Shown: positions 1 to 11,340, counted from the first letter of the stretch. The stretch is 64,000 bases of DNA from Bacillus sp. OV166 (GCF_900177675.1 NZ_FXWM01000001.1:1993001-2057000); one strand, 5' to 3'. The notes: generated by a model not told the origin, from the sequence alone. A program made the numbers and translations.

Positions 1-78
1 TTCCCTTGGTTTATCCAAAACAAATGATTGATTATTCTGAATTTTTTTAAAGACGTATATAATTTTTTAGCATAATGG

Positions 79-107
79 TAGACAAGGTAACTGTCATTAT
101 ATAAAAT
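79..107 (+). promoter_or_regulatory. Probable sigma-A promoter of sucCD
   Basis: TAGACA (79-84) and TAAAAT (102-107) are separated by exactly 17 bases, each one base off consensus. The element lies about 45 bases upstream of the sucC start. Inferred by eye only; an alternative TATAAT at 58-63 has a poor -35. Confidence 0.5.
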
Positions 108-120
108 GAAAACGGAGTCA
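107..120 (+). promoter_or_regulatory. Candidate CcpA cre site upstream of sucC
   Basis: TGAAAACGGAGTCA matches the core of the cre consensus TGNAANCGNWNNCA at every defined position. It starts at the end of the putative -10, so bound CcpA would block the promoter. Repression of TCA-cycle genes by CcpA is known in Bacillus; this particular site is an inference. Confidence 0.4.
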
Positions 121-153
121 GTTTTTAGAAGAGTTTGAATAGGAGGATGGGAA

Positions 154-1314
154 ATGAATATCCATGAGTATCAAGGGAAAGAGATCCTCAGAAAATACGG
201 GGTAGCAGTTCCGAATGGGAAAGTAGCATTCACTGTAGAAGAAGCAGTGGAAGCAGCAAAAGAACTAGGCACACAGGTTTGTGTGGTAAAAGCACAAATC
301 CATGCTGGCGGACGGGGGAAAGCCGGTGGTGTTAAAGTTGCGAAAAACCTTGATGAGGTTCGTACATATGCAAGCGAAATCCTCGGCAAAACACTTGTAA
401 CACACCAAACAGGTCCTGAAGGAAAAGAAGTCAAGCGCCTGCTTATTGAAGAAGGCTGTGACATCAAAAAAGAATATTATGTTGGTTTAGTATTAGACCG
501 CGCTACTTCACGTGTTGTCCTAATGGCATCTGAAGAAGGCGGAACGGAAATCGAAGAGGTTGCTGAAAAGACTCCAGAGAAAATTTTTAAAGAAGAAATT
601 GATCCAGTCGTCGGATTACAGCCATTCCAAGCTCGCCGAATTGCGTTCAATATTAATATTCCAAAAGAATTAATTAATCAAGCTGTAAAATTTATGACGG
701 CTCTTTATAGTGCCTATATCGAGAAAGATTGCTCGATTGCGGAAATCAACCCGCTCGTTGTTACAGGTGACGGTAAGGTAATGGCACTTGATGCAAAATT
801 GAACTTTGACTCAAATGCCCTATATCGTCAGAAAGATGTACTTGAGTACCGTGACCTTGAAGAAGAGGATGCAAAGGAAATTGAAGCATCTAAATATGAT
901 TTAAGCTATGTTGCTTTAGATGGAAACATTGGCTGTATGGTTAATGGCGCAGGACTTGCCATGTCAACGATGGATATAATTAAACATTACGGCGGCGATC
1001 CCGCAAACTTCCTTGATGTTGGGGGCGGCGCGACAGCTGAAAAGGTTACAGAGGCATTTAAAATTATCCTTTCTGATCCAAACGTAAAAGGTATTTTCGT
1101 CAATATCTTTGGTGGAATCATGAAGTGTGATGTTATTGCTGAGGGTGTAGTAGAAGCAGCTAAGCAGGTTGGACTTAGTGTTCCACTTGTTGTTCGCTTA
1201 GAGGGAACAAATGTTGACTTAGGTAAGAAAATCCTATCAGAGTCAAGTGTAGACATTATTGCTGCTGAATCCATGGCTGACGGCGCACAAAAAATCGTTT
1301 CATTAGTGAAATAG
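154..1314 (+). CDS. sucC: Succinyl-CoA synthetase (ADP-forming), beta subunit
   Basis: Beta subunit of succinate-CoA ligase of the TCA cycle, which couples succinyl-CoA cleavage to nucleoside triphosphate formation. The 386-residue length is normal for the family. An N-terminal ATP-grasp domain shows the glycine-rich GGRGKAGGV loop at residues 52-60, and the C-terminal CoA-ligase domain has the GGGATAEKV and [10 protein letters not shown] segments near residues 290-330. The ATG is preceded by AGGAGG at 141-146. sucD follows after 22 bases, so the two subunits are surely co-transcribed. A promoter and a cre-like site lie directly upstream. Confidence 0.98.
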   Translation: MNIHEYQGKEILRKYGVAVPNGKVAFTVEEAVEAAKELGTQVCVVKAQIHAGGRGKAGGVKVAKNLDEVRTYASEILGKTLVTHQTGPEGKEVKRLLIEEGCDIKKEYYVGLVLDRATSRVVLMASEEGGTEIEEVAEKTPEKIFKEEIDPVVGLQPFQARRIAFNINIPKELINQAVKFMTALYSAYIEKDCSIAEINPLVVTGDGKVMALDAKLNFDSNALYRQKDVLEYRDLEEEDAKEIEASKYDLSYVALDGNIGCMVNGAGLAMSTMDIIKHYGGDPANFLDVGGGATAEKVTEAFKIILSDPNVKGIFVNIFGGIMKCDVIAEGVVEAAKQVGLSVPLVVRLEGTNVDLGKKILSESSVDIIAAESMADGAQKIVSLVK

Positions 1315-1336
1315 GATCGAAGAAAGGGGAATTAAC

Positions 1337-2239
1337 GTGAGCGTTTTTATTAATAAAGATACAAAGGTTATTGTTCAAGGGATTACAGGATCAACAGCCC
1401 TGTTTCATACAAAGCAAATGCTTGAATATGGTACACAGATTGTTGGCGGTACCTCTCCAGGAAAAGGCGGGTTGGAAGTAGAAGGTGTGCCTGTTTTTAA
1501 CACGGTTAAAGATGCTGTTGAAGCAACTGGTGCAACTGCATCCGTTATTTACGTACCGGCACCATTTGCTGCAGATGCGATTATCGAAGCGGTTGATGCA
1601 GAATTGGATCTTGCTATCTGTATCACTGAACATATTCCGGTATTGGATATGGTTAAAGTTAAGCGTTATATGGAAGGTAAAAAGACGCGCTTAGTCGGTC
1701 CGAACTGTCCTGGTGTTATTACAGCTGATGAGTGTAAAATCGGCATCATGCCTGGTTATATCCATACAAAAGGCCATGTGGGTGTTGTATCACGCTCTGG
1801 AACATTAACATACGAAGCGGTTCACCAATTAACACAAGCCGGATTAGGCCAAACAACTGCTGTTGGTATCGGCGGCGATCCTGTAAACGGAACAAACTTC
1901 ATCGATGTATTAAAAGCATTTAATGAAGATCCTGAAACATATGCTGTTATTATGATTGGTGAAATCGGCGGTACTGCCGAAGAAGAAGCTGCTGAGTGGG
2001 TTAAAGCAAACATGACCAAGCCTGTTGTTGGCTTCATCGGTGGACGTACTGCGCCTCCAGGAAAACGTATGGGACACGCAGGTGCGATTATTTCAGGTGG
2101 TAAAGGTACTGCAGATGAAAAAATCCGCGTTATGAACGAATGCGGTATTAAGGTAGCTGACACTCCATCTGTGATGGGTGACACATTAATTGAAGTATTA
2201 AAAGAACAAGGTTTGTACGAAAAGTGTAAAACCCACTAA
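1337..2239 (+). CDS. sucD: Succinyl-CoA synthetase, alpha subunit
   Basis: Alpha subunit that pairs with SucC. It holds the CoA-binding Rossmann-type domain at the N-terminus ([15 protein letters not shown], residues 14-28) and the active-site histidine that is phosphorylated during catalysis, His247 in [10 protein letters not shown]. At 300 residues it is full length. The start is GTG, chosen because it has an AAAGGGG ribosome site nearby and gives the canonical [15 protein letters not shown] start. A hairpin terminator follows 25 bases after the stop, closing a two-gene operon. Confidence 0.98.
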   Translation: MSVFINKDTKVIVQGITGSTALFHTKQMLEYGTQIVGGTSPGKGGLEVEGVPVFNTVKDAVEATGATASVIYVPAPFAADAIIEAVDAELDLAICITEHIPVLDMVKVKRYMEGKKTRLVGPNCPGVITADECKIGIMPGYIHTKGHVGVVSRSGTLTYEAVHQLTQAGLGQTTAVGIGGDPVNGTNFIDVLKAFNEDPETYAVIMIGEIGGTAEEEAAEWVKANMTKPVVGFIGGRTAPPGKRMGHAGAIISGGKGTADEKIRVMNECGIKVADTPSVMGDTLIEVLKEQGLYEKCKTH

Positions 2240-2264
2240 TAATTGTGCAACTAGATAATTTCAG

Positions 2265-2296
2265 ATAGTCCCTCAAAAACGAGGGGCTATTTATTC
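2265..2296 (+). terminator. Terminator after sucD
   Basis: A 10-bp stem (2265-2274 with 2281-2290, one G-T pair) around a 6-base loop is followed by a T-rich tail. Confidence 0.75.
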
Positions 2297-2329
2297 TAAT
2301 TTTATATCTATAGGGAGGCAAATATTTAG

Positions 2330-3217
2330 ATGGATGAATTCAAAGAAAAACTAATTTCCTTGCTGCATTACCCCAATATCTCCTGGAACACCGTTTTACA
2401 AATGCTAAAAAAAGACCCGACACTGCAGAACTTATATCAGTTACAAAAGCAATCCCCTCAGCAAACATGCTTGTTTCCACCCACTACCACCAATAACCCT
2501 TCAGAAAAGTCTTCTAGCGCACCTCTTCATCCTGACATTATTCGTGATCAAATTCGTCAATACAAAACAAATGAGATTACAGTCATTACTATTTTAGATA
2601 AGGAATATCCACCATTATTAAAAGAAATATATCAGCCGCCATGGGCATTGTTTACCAAGGGTGATCTCTCGCTACTTGAAACAGACCCCAAACTTGCGGT
2701 TGTTGGTTCACGGCAAGCGACTCAATATGGGAAAAATGCAATTCGGTTGATTTTTCCAGGTTTAATTGACAAAGGTGTTCTAATTGTTAGTGGCTTAGCA
2801 CGGGGAATTGATGCCCTTGCACATGAATATGCAATAAAAAATGGAGGAAAAACAATAGCTGTGATTGCTGGTGGTTTCTATCATATCTATCCAAAGGAAA
2901 ATACGAGCTTAGCCCTAGAAATGATGAAAAACCAGCTAGTTCTTTCGGAATACCCTCCAGATACTAAGCCGCTTAGATGGCATTTTCCATCTAGAAATCG
3001 AATTATTAGCGGTTTGTCAAAAGGGACATTTATTATAGAAGCAAAACGAAAAAGCGGATCACTCATCACGGCTAATTTTGCAGTAAATGAAGGAAGAGAT
3101 GTATTTTCCTTGCCTGGAAGCATTTTTAATCCATATTCTATCGGGGCTAATGAATTAATTCAACAAGGAGCTAAACTTGTAACCGGTGCAGAGGATATTT
3201 TAGAGGAAATTAGATAA
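2330..3217 (+). CDS. dprA: DNA-processing protein DprA (Smf)
   Basis: Single-stranded DNA-binding loader of RecA onto incoming DNA during natural transformation. The Rossmann-like DprA core runs from about residue 105: VVGSRQATQYG, SGLARGIDALAHE, and the HFPSRNRIISGLSKGTFIIEA block that binds ssDNA. The N-terminal ~100 residues are a poorly conserved SAM-like region. At 295 residues it matches the family. It sits between sucD and topA as in B. subtilis. The ATG follows AGGGAGG at 2311-2317. Presence of dprA does not by itself prove competence. Confidence 0.96.
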   Translation: MDEFKEKLISLLHYPNISWNTVLQMLKKDPTLQNLYQLQKQSPQQTCLFPPTTTNNPSEKSSSAPLHPDIIRDQIRQYKTNEITVITILDKEYPPLLKEIYQPPWALFTKGDLSLLETDPKLAVVGSRQATQYGKNAIRLIFPGLIDKGVLIVSGLARGIDALAHEYAIKNGGKTIAVIAGGFYHIYPKENTSLALEMMKNQLVLSEYPPDTKPLRWHFPSRNRIISGLSKGTFIIEAKRKSGSLITANFAVNEGRDVFSLPGSIFNPYSIGANELIQQGAKLVTGAEDILEEIR

Positions 3218-3555
3218 GACTCTTATCTAAAGAAATTTTGCTTAAAAATTGTTAATTTTGAAGGTTTTTATGAATAAACGGAGAATTTAGCTAAAAAAGG
3301 TTGCATTATTTTCTAATTTGTTATACATTTTCCAACAGATGTTCGAAAAAAAGAATATTTGGAAATGGAATAAATAAAATTCATATTAATACATAAAGAA
3401 AAACTTGGGATAGGGCAGTTTTGTAAAGTATTTTCTCCGGTCTAATTAGGTAAAACTGGAATTTAGGAAAGCTTCTCAAATGATTAGCACCTTAGAAACA
3501 GCATTTGCCAGATTCGGGGCGCTTCTACACTTTCCCTCTTAAGGAGGATTTTTAA
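3218..3555 (+). other. dprA-topA intergenic region, probable topA promoter and long leader
   Basis: 338 bases, AT-rich, with no open reading frame I can support. TTGCAT (3301-3306) and TATACA (3322-3327) with a 15-base gap are the best promoter-like pair, which would leave a leader of over 200 bases before topA. I see no clear terminator for dprA and no recognised riboswitch. AAGGAGG at 3541-3547 serves topA. Confidence 0.35.
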
Positions 3556-5634
3556 ATGGCAGATTTTCTTGTAATCGTTGAATCGCCAGCAAAAGCGAAA
3601 ACGATCGAACGATATTTAGGGAATAAATATAAAGTAAAAGCATCAATGGGACATATTCGCGATTTGCCACGGAGCCAAATGGGGGTCAATGTAGAAAATA
3701 GCTATGAACCAAAATATATTACAATCCGCGGTAAAGGTCCTGTTTTAAAAGACTTAAAAACAGCGGCAAAAAAAGCAAAAAAAATCTATCTGGCAGCTGA
3801 CCCTGATCGCGAAGGGGAAGCAATTGCATGGCATTTAGCCCATAGTTTATCTGTCGATATTAATTCAGATTGCCGGGTGGTTTTTAATGAAATCACAAAA
3901 GATGCGATAAAAGAGTCGTTTAAACATCCTCGGCCAATTAATATGGATTTGGTGGATGCTCAGCAGGCTCGTAGGATTCTTGATCGTCTGGTTGGGTATA
4001 ATATCAGCCCGTTGCTCTGGAAGAAGGTAAAGAAAGGTCTAAGTGCAGGCCGGGTACAATCTGTTGCCGTCCATTTAATTATTGATAGGGAAAAGGAAAT
4101 CAAAGCCTTTGTCCCTGAAGAATATTGGACGATTGATGGAGAATTTTTAAAGGGGAAAGACCATTTTAGTGCCCAATATTTTTCTTTAGCTGACAAAGGA
4201 AAATTTGAACTGAAATCTGAACAAGATGTCCAAACCATTTTAAAACAAATGGATGATAATAAATTCAAAGTGGTATCTGTTACCAAAAAGGAAAGAAAGA
4301 GGAACCCGGCACCTCCCTTCATTACATCATCATTGCAACAAGAAGCAGCCAGAAAACTTAACTTCCGAGCAAAGAAAACGATGATGCTTGCACAGCAGCT
4401 TTATGAAGGGATTGAGCTTGGCAAAGAGGGTACGGTTGGTCTCATTACATATATGAGAACGGATTCAACACGGATTTCTGAAGTCGCTCAAACAGAGGCG
4501 GCTAATTACATCCGCTCAGAATATGGTGAAGATTATTTAAAAGATGAACAAAGAAAAGAGAAAAAACAATCGAATGCCCAAGATGCACATGAAGGGATTC
4601 GACCAACCAGTACTTTAAGGGATCCCAATAGTTTAAAAACATTTTTATCAAGAGACCAACACCGATTATATAAATTAATCTGGGATCGGTTTTTAGCTAG
4701 TCAAATGGCTCAGGCCGTCATGGATACAATGAGCGTAGATTTACAAAATGGTAATGTCCTTTTCCGAGCAAATGGTTCAAAAATTAAGTTTCCTGGTTTC
4801 ATAAAGCTTTATGTTGAGGGATCAGATGACCAAGTGGATGAAAAAGACAGAATGCTTCCTGACCTTAAAGAAGGGGATGAAGTGTTTAAAAAGGATATCG
4901 AGCCAAAGCAGCATTTCACTCAACCACCGCCAAGGTATACGGAGGCAAGACTTGTTAAGACACTTGAGGAGCTTGGTATTGGTCGCCCATCTACATACGC
5001 ACCAACCCTTGACACGATTCAAAAGCGGGGCTATGTGGCACTCGATAATAAAAGATTTGTTCCAACCGAGCTCGGTGAAATTATCGATGAGTTGATTTTA
5101 GAGTTTTTTCCAGATATTCTAGATGTCGAATTTACAGCGAAAATGGAACAGGGCTTAGATAATATCGAAGATGGAAAAGTACCTTGGGTCAATATTATCG
5201 GTGAGTTTTATCAAGATTTTGAAATTCATTTAAAAAAAGCAGAAGAAGAGATGCAGTCTGTTGAAATCAAAGATGAACCGGCTGGTGAAGACTGTGAGAA
5301 TTGTGGAAACCCTATGGTTTTTAAAATGGGTCGCTACGGAAAATTTATGGCTTGCAGCAATTTCCCAGATTGCCGAAATACAAAACCGATTGTTAAAGAA
5401 ATCGGTGTTACCTGCCCTAATTGTAAAGAAGGACAGATCATTGAGCGTAAAAGTAAGAAAAAGCGACTCTTTTACGGTTGCACACAATACCCTGAATGCG
5501 AGTTTATCTCTTGGGATAAACCATTACCGAGGGAATGCCCAAAATGTGAAGGGCAGCTTGTTGAAAAGAAGTTAAAAAAAGGTGTTCAAGTTCAATGCGT
5601 TAAATGTGATTACAAGGAAGAACCGCAAAGTTAA
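3556..5634 (+). CDS. topA: DNA topoisomerase I
   Basis: Type IA topoisomerase that relaxes negative supercoils. The N-terminal Toprim domain carries the metal-binding DPDREGEA motif (residues 82-89), and the catalytic tyrosine is Tyr299 in [10 protein letters not shown]. The C-terminus contains three Cys4 zinc-ribbon repeats (about residues 582-690: [39 protein letters not shown]) used for DNA contact. Length of 692 residues is typical of Bacillus. A terminator follows immediately, so it ends its transcript. Confidence 0.98.
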   Translation: MADFLVIVESPAKAKTIERYLGNKYKVKASMGHIRDLPRSQMGVNVENSYEPKYITIRGKGPVLKDLKTAAKKAKKIYLAADPDREGEAIAWHLAHSLSVDINSDCRVVFNEITKDAIKESFKHPRPINMDLVDAQQARRILDRLVGYNISPLLWKKVKKGLSAGRVQSVAVHLIIDREKEIKAFVPEEYWTIDGEFLKGKDHFSAQYFSLADKGKFELKSEQDVQTILKQMDDNKFKVVSVTKKERKRNPAPPFITSSLQQEAARKLNFRAKKTMMLAQQLYEGIELGKEGTVGLITYMRTDSTRISEVAQTEAANYIRSEYGEDYLKDEQRKEKKQSNAQDAHEGIRPTSTLRDPNSLKTFLSRDQHRLYKLIWDRFLASQMAQAVMDTMSVDLQNGNVLFRANGSKIKFPGFIKLYVEGSDDQVDEKDRMLPDLKEGDEVFKKDIEPKQHFTQPPPRYTEARLVKTLEELGIGRPSTYAPTLDTIQKRGYVALDNKRFVPTELGEIIDELILEFFPDILDVEFTAKMEQGLDNIEDGKVPWVNIIGEFYQDFEIHLKKAEEEMQSVEIKDEPAGEDCENCGNPMVFKMGRYGKFMACSNFPDCRNTKPIVKEIGVTCPNCKEGQIIERKSKKKRLFYGCTQYPECEFISWDKPLPRECPKCEGQLVEKKLKKGVQVQCVKCDYKEEPQS

Positions 5635-5637
5635 AGT

Positions 5638-5670
5638 GAGAGTGGGCATAGTCCACTCTCTTCGTTATTT
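5638..5670 (+). terminator. Terminator after topA
   Basis: A perfect 8-bp stem GAGAGTGG/CCACTCTC with a 7-base loop, followed by a T-rich stretch, begins 4 bases after the stop codon. Confidence 0.75.
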
Positions 5671-5801
5671 GCATAAAACTTTTTTCTTTTTCATTCGTAT
5701 AGTACAATGCAAGTTGGACTTAAAAGTGGGAAAAGTATTGATAGGTACATGCACTACCTTTTATTTACATAAAACCATGGTATCTATTAGGAGGATTCTA
5801 A

Positions 5802-7109
5802 ATGAAAGATGTCACAATTAACGTAATCGGTGCGGGATTAGCGGGAAGTGAAGCAGCATGGCAGATTGCGAAGCGTGGAGTAAAGGTTCGCTTATATGAG
5901 ATGCGACCAGTGAAGCAAACACCTGCACACCATACAGATAAATTTGCAGAATTAGTTTGTAGTAATTCATTACGTGCCAACACACTAACAAATGCAGTAG
6001 GGGTGTTAAAGGAAGAAATGCGAAAGCTTGATTCCGTTATTATCGCTGCAGCGGATGCTTGTTCTGTTCCAGCAGGCGGTGCGTTAGCTGTTGATCGCCA
6101 TGAATTTGCCGCCAAAGTAACAGATTTGGTTAAAAACCATGAAAATGTTACGGTTATTAATGAAGAAGTAACTGAAATTCCAGAGGGAACAACAATCATT
6201 GCGACGGGGCCGCTGACAAGTCCAGACCTTTCAGAGCAGCTCAAAGGGCTAACCGGTGAGGATTACCTTTATTTTTATGATGCTGCAGCACCGATACTTG
6301 AAAAGGAAAGCATAGACCTAGAGAAAGTTTATTTAAAATCCCGCTATGATAAAGGGGAAGCAGCCTATCTTAACTGCCCAATGACTGAAGAAGAATTTAA
6401 CCGTTTCTATGAAGCGCTTATATCCGCTGAAACAGTTCCAGTAAAAGAATTTGAAAAGGAAGTCTTTTTCGAAGGGTGCATGCCAATCGAAGTGATGGCG
6501 TCACGGGGAAAGAAAACAATGCTTTTCGGTCCGTTAAAACCAGTTGGGTTAGAGGATCCCAAAACAGGAAAACGTCCATTTGCCGTAGTACAACTCCGTC
6601 AAGATGATGCCGCTGGCACACTTTTTAATATTGTCGGTTTTCAGACACATTTAAAGTGGGGTGCCCAAAAGGAAGTTATACAATTAATACCGGGGTTAGA
6701 AAATGCGGAAATCATTCGATATGGTGTGATGCACCGTAATACATTTATCAATTCTCCCAAGGTACTAAAAGCAACTTACCAATTCCGTAATCGTGAAGAT
6801 TTATTTTTTGCTGGTCAAATGACTGGAGTTGAAGGATACGTAGAATCTGCTGCTAGCGGTTTAGTTGCTGGTATAAATGCAGTGCGTTTAATACAAGGGA
6901 TGGAGCCGCTTGAATTTCCAGAAGAGACCGCGATTGGAAGCATGGCCCGATATATTACTACGACGAACGCTAAAAATTTTCAGCCAATGAATGCTAACTT
7001 TGGTTTATTTCCAGAGCTGCCGGTAAGAATTAAAGGAAAGCAGGAGAGGAATTTAGAACACGCAAATAGAGCGTTAGAAACAATTCAGAACTTTGTGAAA
7101 GTTTTGTAA
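5802..7109 (+). CDS. trmFO: tRNA m5U54 methyltransferase, folate/FAD-dependent (TrmFO)
   Basis: Makes ribothymidine at position 54 of the tRNA T-loop using methylenetetrahydrofolate and FADH2 (formerly Gid). The FAD-binding GAGLAGSE motif is at residues 10-17. The two functionally important cysteines of the B. subtilis enzyme are present at the same numbers, Cys53 (LVCSNSLR) and Cys226 (FEGCMPIE). 435 residues, same as B. subtilis. Start ATG follows AGGAGG at 5790-5795. In related genomes xerC follows directly; here only a xerC remnant does. Confidence 0.97.
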   Translation: MKDVTINVIGAGLAGSEAAWQIAKRGVKVRLYEMRPVKQTPAHHTDKFAELVCSNSLRANTLTNAVGVLKEEMRKLDSVIIAAADACSVPAGGALAVDRHEFAAKVTDLVKNHENVTVINEEVTEIPEGTTIIATGPLTSPDLSEQLKGLTGEDYLYFYDAAAPILEKESIDLEKVYLKSRYDKGEAAYLNCPMTEEEFNRFYEALISAETVPVKEFEKEVFFEGCMPIEVMASRGKKTMLFGPLKPVGLEDPKTGKRPFAVVQLRQDDAAGTLFNIVGFQTHLKWGAQKEVIQLIPGLENAEIIRYGVMHRNTFINSPKVLKATYQFRNREDLFFAGQMTGVEGYVESAASGLVAGINAVRLIQGMEPLEFPEETAIGSMARYITTTNAKNFQPMNANFGLFPELPVRIKGKQERNLEHANRALETIQNFVKVL

Positions 7110-7170
7110 AGTTTATTGCAAGGGAATACGAAGTATGTTACGATTTAGTAGCCCTTGCGAGGTGAATATT

Positions 7171-7308
7171 ATGACAAATGTGAATGTTTTTTTAAAGTTA
7201 ATTATTGAGTATTTACAAATAGAATTTAATTACTCAAAATATACACTTGAACCTAATCAACATGACATCAGTAAAATTTCTTATCTACATGGTGGTAATA
7301 ACCCATAA
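7171..7308 (+). pseudogene. xerC: Truncated xerC (codV) tyrosine recombinase remnant
   Basis: A 45-codon frame with its own AGGTG ribosome site sits exactly where xerC lies in B. subtilis (trmFO-xerC-hslV). Its first ~27 residues (MTNVNVFLKLIIEYLQIE followed by FNYSKYTLE) look like the N-terminal core-binding domain of XerC/CodV. Afterwards similarity stops and a stop codon follows. The catalytic C-terminal domain with its Arg-His-Arg-Tyr residues is missing, and I could not find remnants of it in any frame of 7309-7439. Most likely a large internal-to-terminal deletion. The short peptide may still be translated, since start and ribosome site survive. Confidence 0.7.
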
Positions 7309-7439
7309 AGTAATGAGGTCAAATATTCCAGTTAACATAGTCAGTTTTCATAACTTTCATGTAAATGGTAGTTCACCTGTTACATACTTATCTGCGAGGT
7401 AATGTGAATAGAAATCACTCCAAAGGGAGGCTCATCTTA
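7309..7439 (+). other. Gap between xerC remnant and hslV
   Basis: 131 bases with no recognisable xerC catalytic motif in any frame. AAGGGAGG at 7422-7429 is the hslV ribosome site. Nothing else could be assigned. Confidence 0.4.
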
Positions 7440-7982
7440 ATGAACCAATTTCATGCGACAACGATTTTTGCAATCCATCATAACGGTGAATATTCAATGT
7501 CAGGTGATGGACAAGTGACATTTGGTAATGCGGTAGTGATGAAGCACACAGCGAGAAAAGTAAGAAAGATATTTAATGGAAAGGTATTAGCAGGTTTTGC
7601 AGGTTCTGTTGCAGATGCTTTTACTCTTTTCGAACTGTTCGAGGGAAAATTAGAAGAATTTAATGGTAACCTTCAAAGAGCTGCTGTTGAGCTTGCCAAA
7701 GAGTGGCGAAGTGACAAAGTGCTCAGGAAGCTTGAAGCGATGCTAATTGTTATGAATCGTGAATATTTGCTGCTTGTTTCAGGAACTGGAGAAGTAATTG
7801 AACCTGACGATGGAATTCTTGCGATTGGTTCAGGTGGAAATTATGCATTATCTGCTGGACGTGCTTTAAAGAAATACTCAGGAGACCATTTATCTGCAAA
7901 GGAAATAGCAAAAGCTTCTTTAGAAATAGCAGCTGAAATATGTGTCTATACGAACCATAACATTATTGTTGAAGAGCTATAA
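7440..7982 (+). CDS. hslV: ATP-dependent protease HslV (ClpQ), peptidase subunit
   Basis: Proteasome-like peptidase that pairs with the HslU ATPase. The 180-residue frame starts at the ATG after AAGGGAGG; an earlier in-frame start at 7365 adds 25 non-family residues and was rejected. Conserved blocks are [40 protein letters not shown] and [14 protein letters not shown]. The N-terminus reads [10 protein letters not shown]: Thr7 and Thr8 align with the catalytic threonines of other HslV proteins, after a six-residue extension. B. subtilis has Ser at position 2, which has been proposed as its nucleophile, but this protein has Asn2. It is followed by hslU after 20 bases. Confidence 0.96.
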   Translation: MNQFHATTIFAIHHNGEYSMSGDGQVTFGNAVVMKHTARKVRKIFNGKVLAGFAGSVADAFTLFELFEGKLEEFNGNLQRAAVELAKEWRSDKVLRKLEAMLIVMNREYLLLVSGTGEVIEPDDGILAIGSGGNYALSAGRALKKYSGDHLSAKEIAKASLEIAAEICVYTNHNIIVEEL

Positions 7983-8002
7983 CGGGAAGGAGACTAATTA
8001 TC

Positions 8003-9406
8003 ATGGGAAAAACAACTAATTTAACCCCTCGTCAAATTGTTGAAAAACTTGATCAATATATAATTGGACAAAAGGATGCTAAGAAAGCGGTTGCTGTTGC
8101 CTTAAGAAATCGCTATAGAAGAGGTTTGTTAAATGAAAAACTTAGGGATGAAATTATCCCCAAAAATATATTGATGATAGGTCCGACTGGAGTTGGGAAA
8201 ACAGAAATTGCCAGAAGGATTGCCAAAATTGTGGGTGCCCCTTTTATTAAGGTGGAAGCAACTAAGTTTACTGAAGTAGGCTATGTTGGGCGAGATGTAG
8301 AATCCATGGTTAGAGATCTTGCGGAAACCTCTGTTCGTTTAGTAAAAGAGGAACGGATGCAAAGTGTGAAGGAACGTGCAGAAGAAAATGCCAACAGCAG
8401 GCTAGTTGATTTGCTTGTGCCATCAGCCAAAAAAACGAGTAACTATAAAAACCCGCTTGAAATGTTATTCGGAGGCGGGAATACATCAACTGAACCAGAA
8501 ACACATCAAGAGGATTTTTCGATTTCTGAAAAACGAAAAATTGTCAAAGAAAAATTAGCACTTGGTCAACTAGAGGATGAAATCGTTACGGTTGAAGTAG
8601 ATGAGCAAGCTCCATCCATGTTTGATATGCTGCAAGGCTCAGGGATTGAACAAATGGGAATGAATATGCAGGATGCCCTAAGCAGCTTTATGCCGAAAAA
8701 ACGCAAAAAGAGAAAATTGACTGTCCGTGAAGCTCGCAAGGTGCTGACTAGTGAAGAGGCGTCTAAGCTTATTGATATGGATGAAGTAAATTCTGAGGCC
8801 ATTTATCGTGCGGAACAAGCTGGAATTATTTTTATCGATGAAATTGATAAAATCGCTAGTAAAAATTCGGGAGGATCTTCTGCAGATGTATCCAGAGAAG
8901 GGGTTCAAAGAGATATTTTGCCTATAGTTGAGGGTTCAACAGTAGTGACCAAATATGGGTCAGTAAAAACCGACCATGTATTATTTATTGCTGCTGGAGC
9001 ATTTCACATGGCGAAACCTTCCGATTTAATTCCAGAACTTCAAGGGCGTTTCCCAATTCGTGTAGAATTAACAAAGCTAACTGTGGAAGATTTCTTCAGA
9101 ATCTTAATCGAACCAGATAATGCCCTTATTAAGCAATATCAGGCATTATTGGAAACAGAAGGTATACAAATTGAATTTTCTGACGATGCTATTCGTAGAA
9201 TTGCCGAAGTTGCATTTGAAGTGAATCAAAATACAGATAATATTGGTGCAAGACGTCTTCATACGATTCTCGAAAAGCTTTTAGAAGACTTATCTTTTGA
9301 AGCTCCAGAAATTTCGATGGAGAAGATAACTATTACACCACAATATGTCGACGATAAACTTGGTGCTATTTCGAAAAATAAAGATTTAAGTCAGTTTATC
9401 TTATAA
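8003..9406 (+). CDS. hslU: ATP-dependent protease ATPase subunit HslU (ClpY)
   Basis: AAA+ unfoldase that feeds substrates to HslV. Walker [10 protein letters not shown] is at residues 60-68 and Walker [12 protein letters not shown] near residues 274-284, separated by the inserted I-domain (about 110-240) that controls substrate entry. The C-terminus ends DLSQFIL, the tail that docks in HslV pockets. At 467 residues it is full length. Operon with hslV; codY follows after a weak hairpin. Confidence 0.98.
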   Translation: MGKTTNLTPRQIVEKLDQYIIGQKDAKKAVAVALRNRYRRGLLNEKLRDEIIPKNILMIGPTGVGKTEIARRIAKIVGAPFIKVEATKFTEVGYVGRDVESMVRDLAETSVRLVKEERMQSVKERAEENANSRLVDLLVPSAKKTSNYKNPLEMLFGGGNTSTEPETHQEDFSISEKRKIVKEKLALGQLEDEIVTVEVDEQAPSMFDMLQGSGIEQMGMNMQDALSSFMPKKRKKRKLTVREARKVLTSEEASKLIDMDEVNSEAIYRAEQAGIIFIDEIDKIASKNSGGSSADVSREGVQRDILPIVEGSTVVTKYGSVKTDHVLFIAAGAFHMAKPSDLIPELQGRFPIRVELTKLTVEDFFRILIEPDNALIKQYQALLETEGIQIEFSDDAIRRIAEVAFEVNQNTDNIGARRLHTILEKLLEDLSFEAPEISMEKITITPQYVDDKLGAISKNKDLSQFIL

Positions 9407-9455
9407 AAATGAACGTCTGATAATCCCATGTAAGAAGAAATGTTCATTTTTAAAT
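9406..9455 (+). terminator. Possible terminator after hslU
   Basis: A 9-bp stem (9406-9414 with 9442-9450) overlaps the hslU stop region and is followed by a short T/A tail. The loop is long (27 bases), so read-through into codY is likely. Confidence 0.35.
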
Positions 9456-9528
9456 ACCCTAAAATGTAGTATTTGAAGATTAATTAATAATTTAATAATG
9501 GTTGTAGTTAATTAGGAGGAAGAAACAG

Positions 9529-10308
9529 ATGGATTTACTTACAAAAACTAGAAGGATTAACGTATTATTGCAAAAGGCAGCAGGAAAACCGGTTAACTTT
9601 AAGGAAATGTCCGAGACATTGAGTGAAACAATTGAAGCAAATGTGTACATTGTCAGCCGTCGCGGGAAACTACTTGGTTTTTCAATTTATCAGCAAATTG
9701 AAAATGAAAGAATGAAAAAGATGTTTGAGGATCGTCAATTCCCTGAGGAATATACAAATGGTTTATTTAATATTCAAGAAACCTCATCAAATCTTGATGT
9801 TGAAAGCCAATATACTGCTTTTCCAGTAGAAAACAGAGATTTATTTAAAGAAGGTTTAACTACGATTGTTCCAATTATTGGCGGCGGGGAACGCCTTGGC
9901 ACGTTAATTCTTGCAAGATTACAAGAAAAGTTCCACGATGATGATCTAATCCTTGCAGAATATGGTGCAACAGTTGTAGGTATGGAGATTTTACGAGAAA
10001 AGTCTGAAGAAATTGAAGAAGAAGCTAGAAGCAAAGCAGTGGTTCAAATGGCTATTAGTTCATTATCATATAGTGAACTTGAAGCGATTGAACATATCTT
10101 TGAAGAATTAAATGGCCGTGAAGGCTTATTGGTTGCTTCGAAAATAGCTGATCGTGTTGGTATTACTCGTTCTGTTATCGTTAACGCACTAAGAAAACTT
10201 GAAAGTGCAGGGGTAATTGAATCACGTTCACTAGGGATGAAAGGAACATATATCAAAGTTTTAAATGATAAGTTTCTGATGGAACTTGATAAATTAAGAT
10301 CTAATTAA
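9529..10308 (+). CDS. codY: GTP- and branched-chain amino acid-sensing global repressor CodY
   Basis: Represses stationary-phase, amino-acid and nutrient-scavenging genes when isoleucine/valine and GTP are plentiful. The N-terminal GAF-type ligand domain covers about residues 1-155. The C-terminal winged helix includes [20 protein letters not shown] (203-222). 259 residues, full length. Start ATG follows TTAGGAGG. In B. subtilis the flagellar operon comes next; here a terminator and then rpsB follow. Confidence 0.98.
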   Translation: MDLLTKTRRINVLLQKAAGKPVNFKEMSETLSETIEANVYIVSRRGKLLGFSIYQQIENERMKKMFEDRQFPEEYTNGLFNIQETSSNLDVESQYTAFPVENRDLFKEGLTTIVPIIGGGERLGTLILARLQEKFHDDDLILAEYGATVVGMEILREKSEEIEEEARSKAVVQMAISSLSYSELEAIEHIFEELNGREGLLVASKIADRVGITRSVIVNALRKLESAGVIESRSLGMKGTYIKVLNDKFLMELDKLRSN

Positions 10309-10316
10309 TCATAACT

Positions 10317-10348
10317 AATCCCCAGCTAACTGGGGATTTTGTTTTTTA
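10317..10348 (+). terminator. Terminator after codY
   Basis: Perfect 9-bp stem AATCCCCAG/CTGGGGATT with a CTAA loop, then TTGTTTTTT. Confidence 0.88.
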
Positions 10349-10360
10349 TTAAACAAATGC

Positions 10361-10389
10361 TTGATTGTTATTATTACATATGCTATATT
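10361..10389 (+). promoter_or_regulatory. Sigma-A promoter of rpsB
   Basis: TTGATT (10361-10366), 17-base spacer and TATATT (10384-10389), with TGC directly before the -10 as an extended element. It implies a transcript leader of roughly 105 bases before rpsB, long enough for the autoregulatory leaders known for ribosomal protein S2, though I could not fold a specific one. Confidence 0.65.
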
Positions 10390-10470
10390 ATTTCATGGTG
10401 TTAATACACACGCTCATTGATTTAATCAGATGGTGCTGTTCATAACAGTTTCTGTTTAAAGATGAGGTGA

Positions 10471-11208
<738 letters not shown>

Positions 11209-11215
11209 TTAAATC

Positions 11216-11256
11216 AAAAGGTGATAAGAGGGAGACCCTTTATCACCTTTTTTTAA
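11216..11256 (+). terminator. Terminator or attenuator between rpsB and tsf
   Basis: AAAAGGTGATAA pairs with TTATCACCTTTT around a short G/C-rich centre, and ends in a run of T. It should lower tsf expression relative to rpsB unless tsf has its own promoter. Confidence 0.8.
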
Positions 11257-11340
11257 AGAAGGTTTTTATTGGAAAGTTTTAGAATAGCTGTCATTGGCTA
11301 AGATATGGATACATAGTAAAATAAAGGAGGAATTTACATT

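Noticed and set aside
26..45. Weak CodY-box-like sequence upstream of sucC
   Set aside because: About four mismatches to AATTTTCWGAAAATT, which is within chance for AT-rich DNA.
5669..5708. TTGCAT and TACAAT pair upstream of trmFO
   Set aside because: The spacer is about 28 bases, too long for sigma-A; no better pair was found.
7365..7439. 25-codon N-terminal extension of hslV
   Set aside because: The extension is unlike HslV proteins and covers the AAGGGAGG ribosome site of the ATG at 7440.
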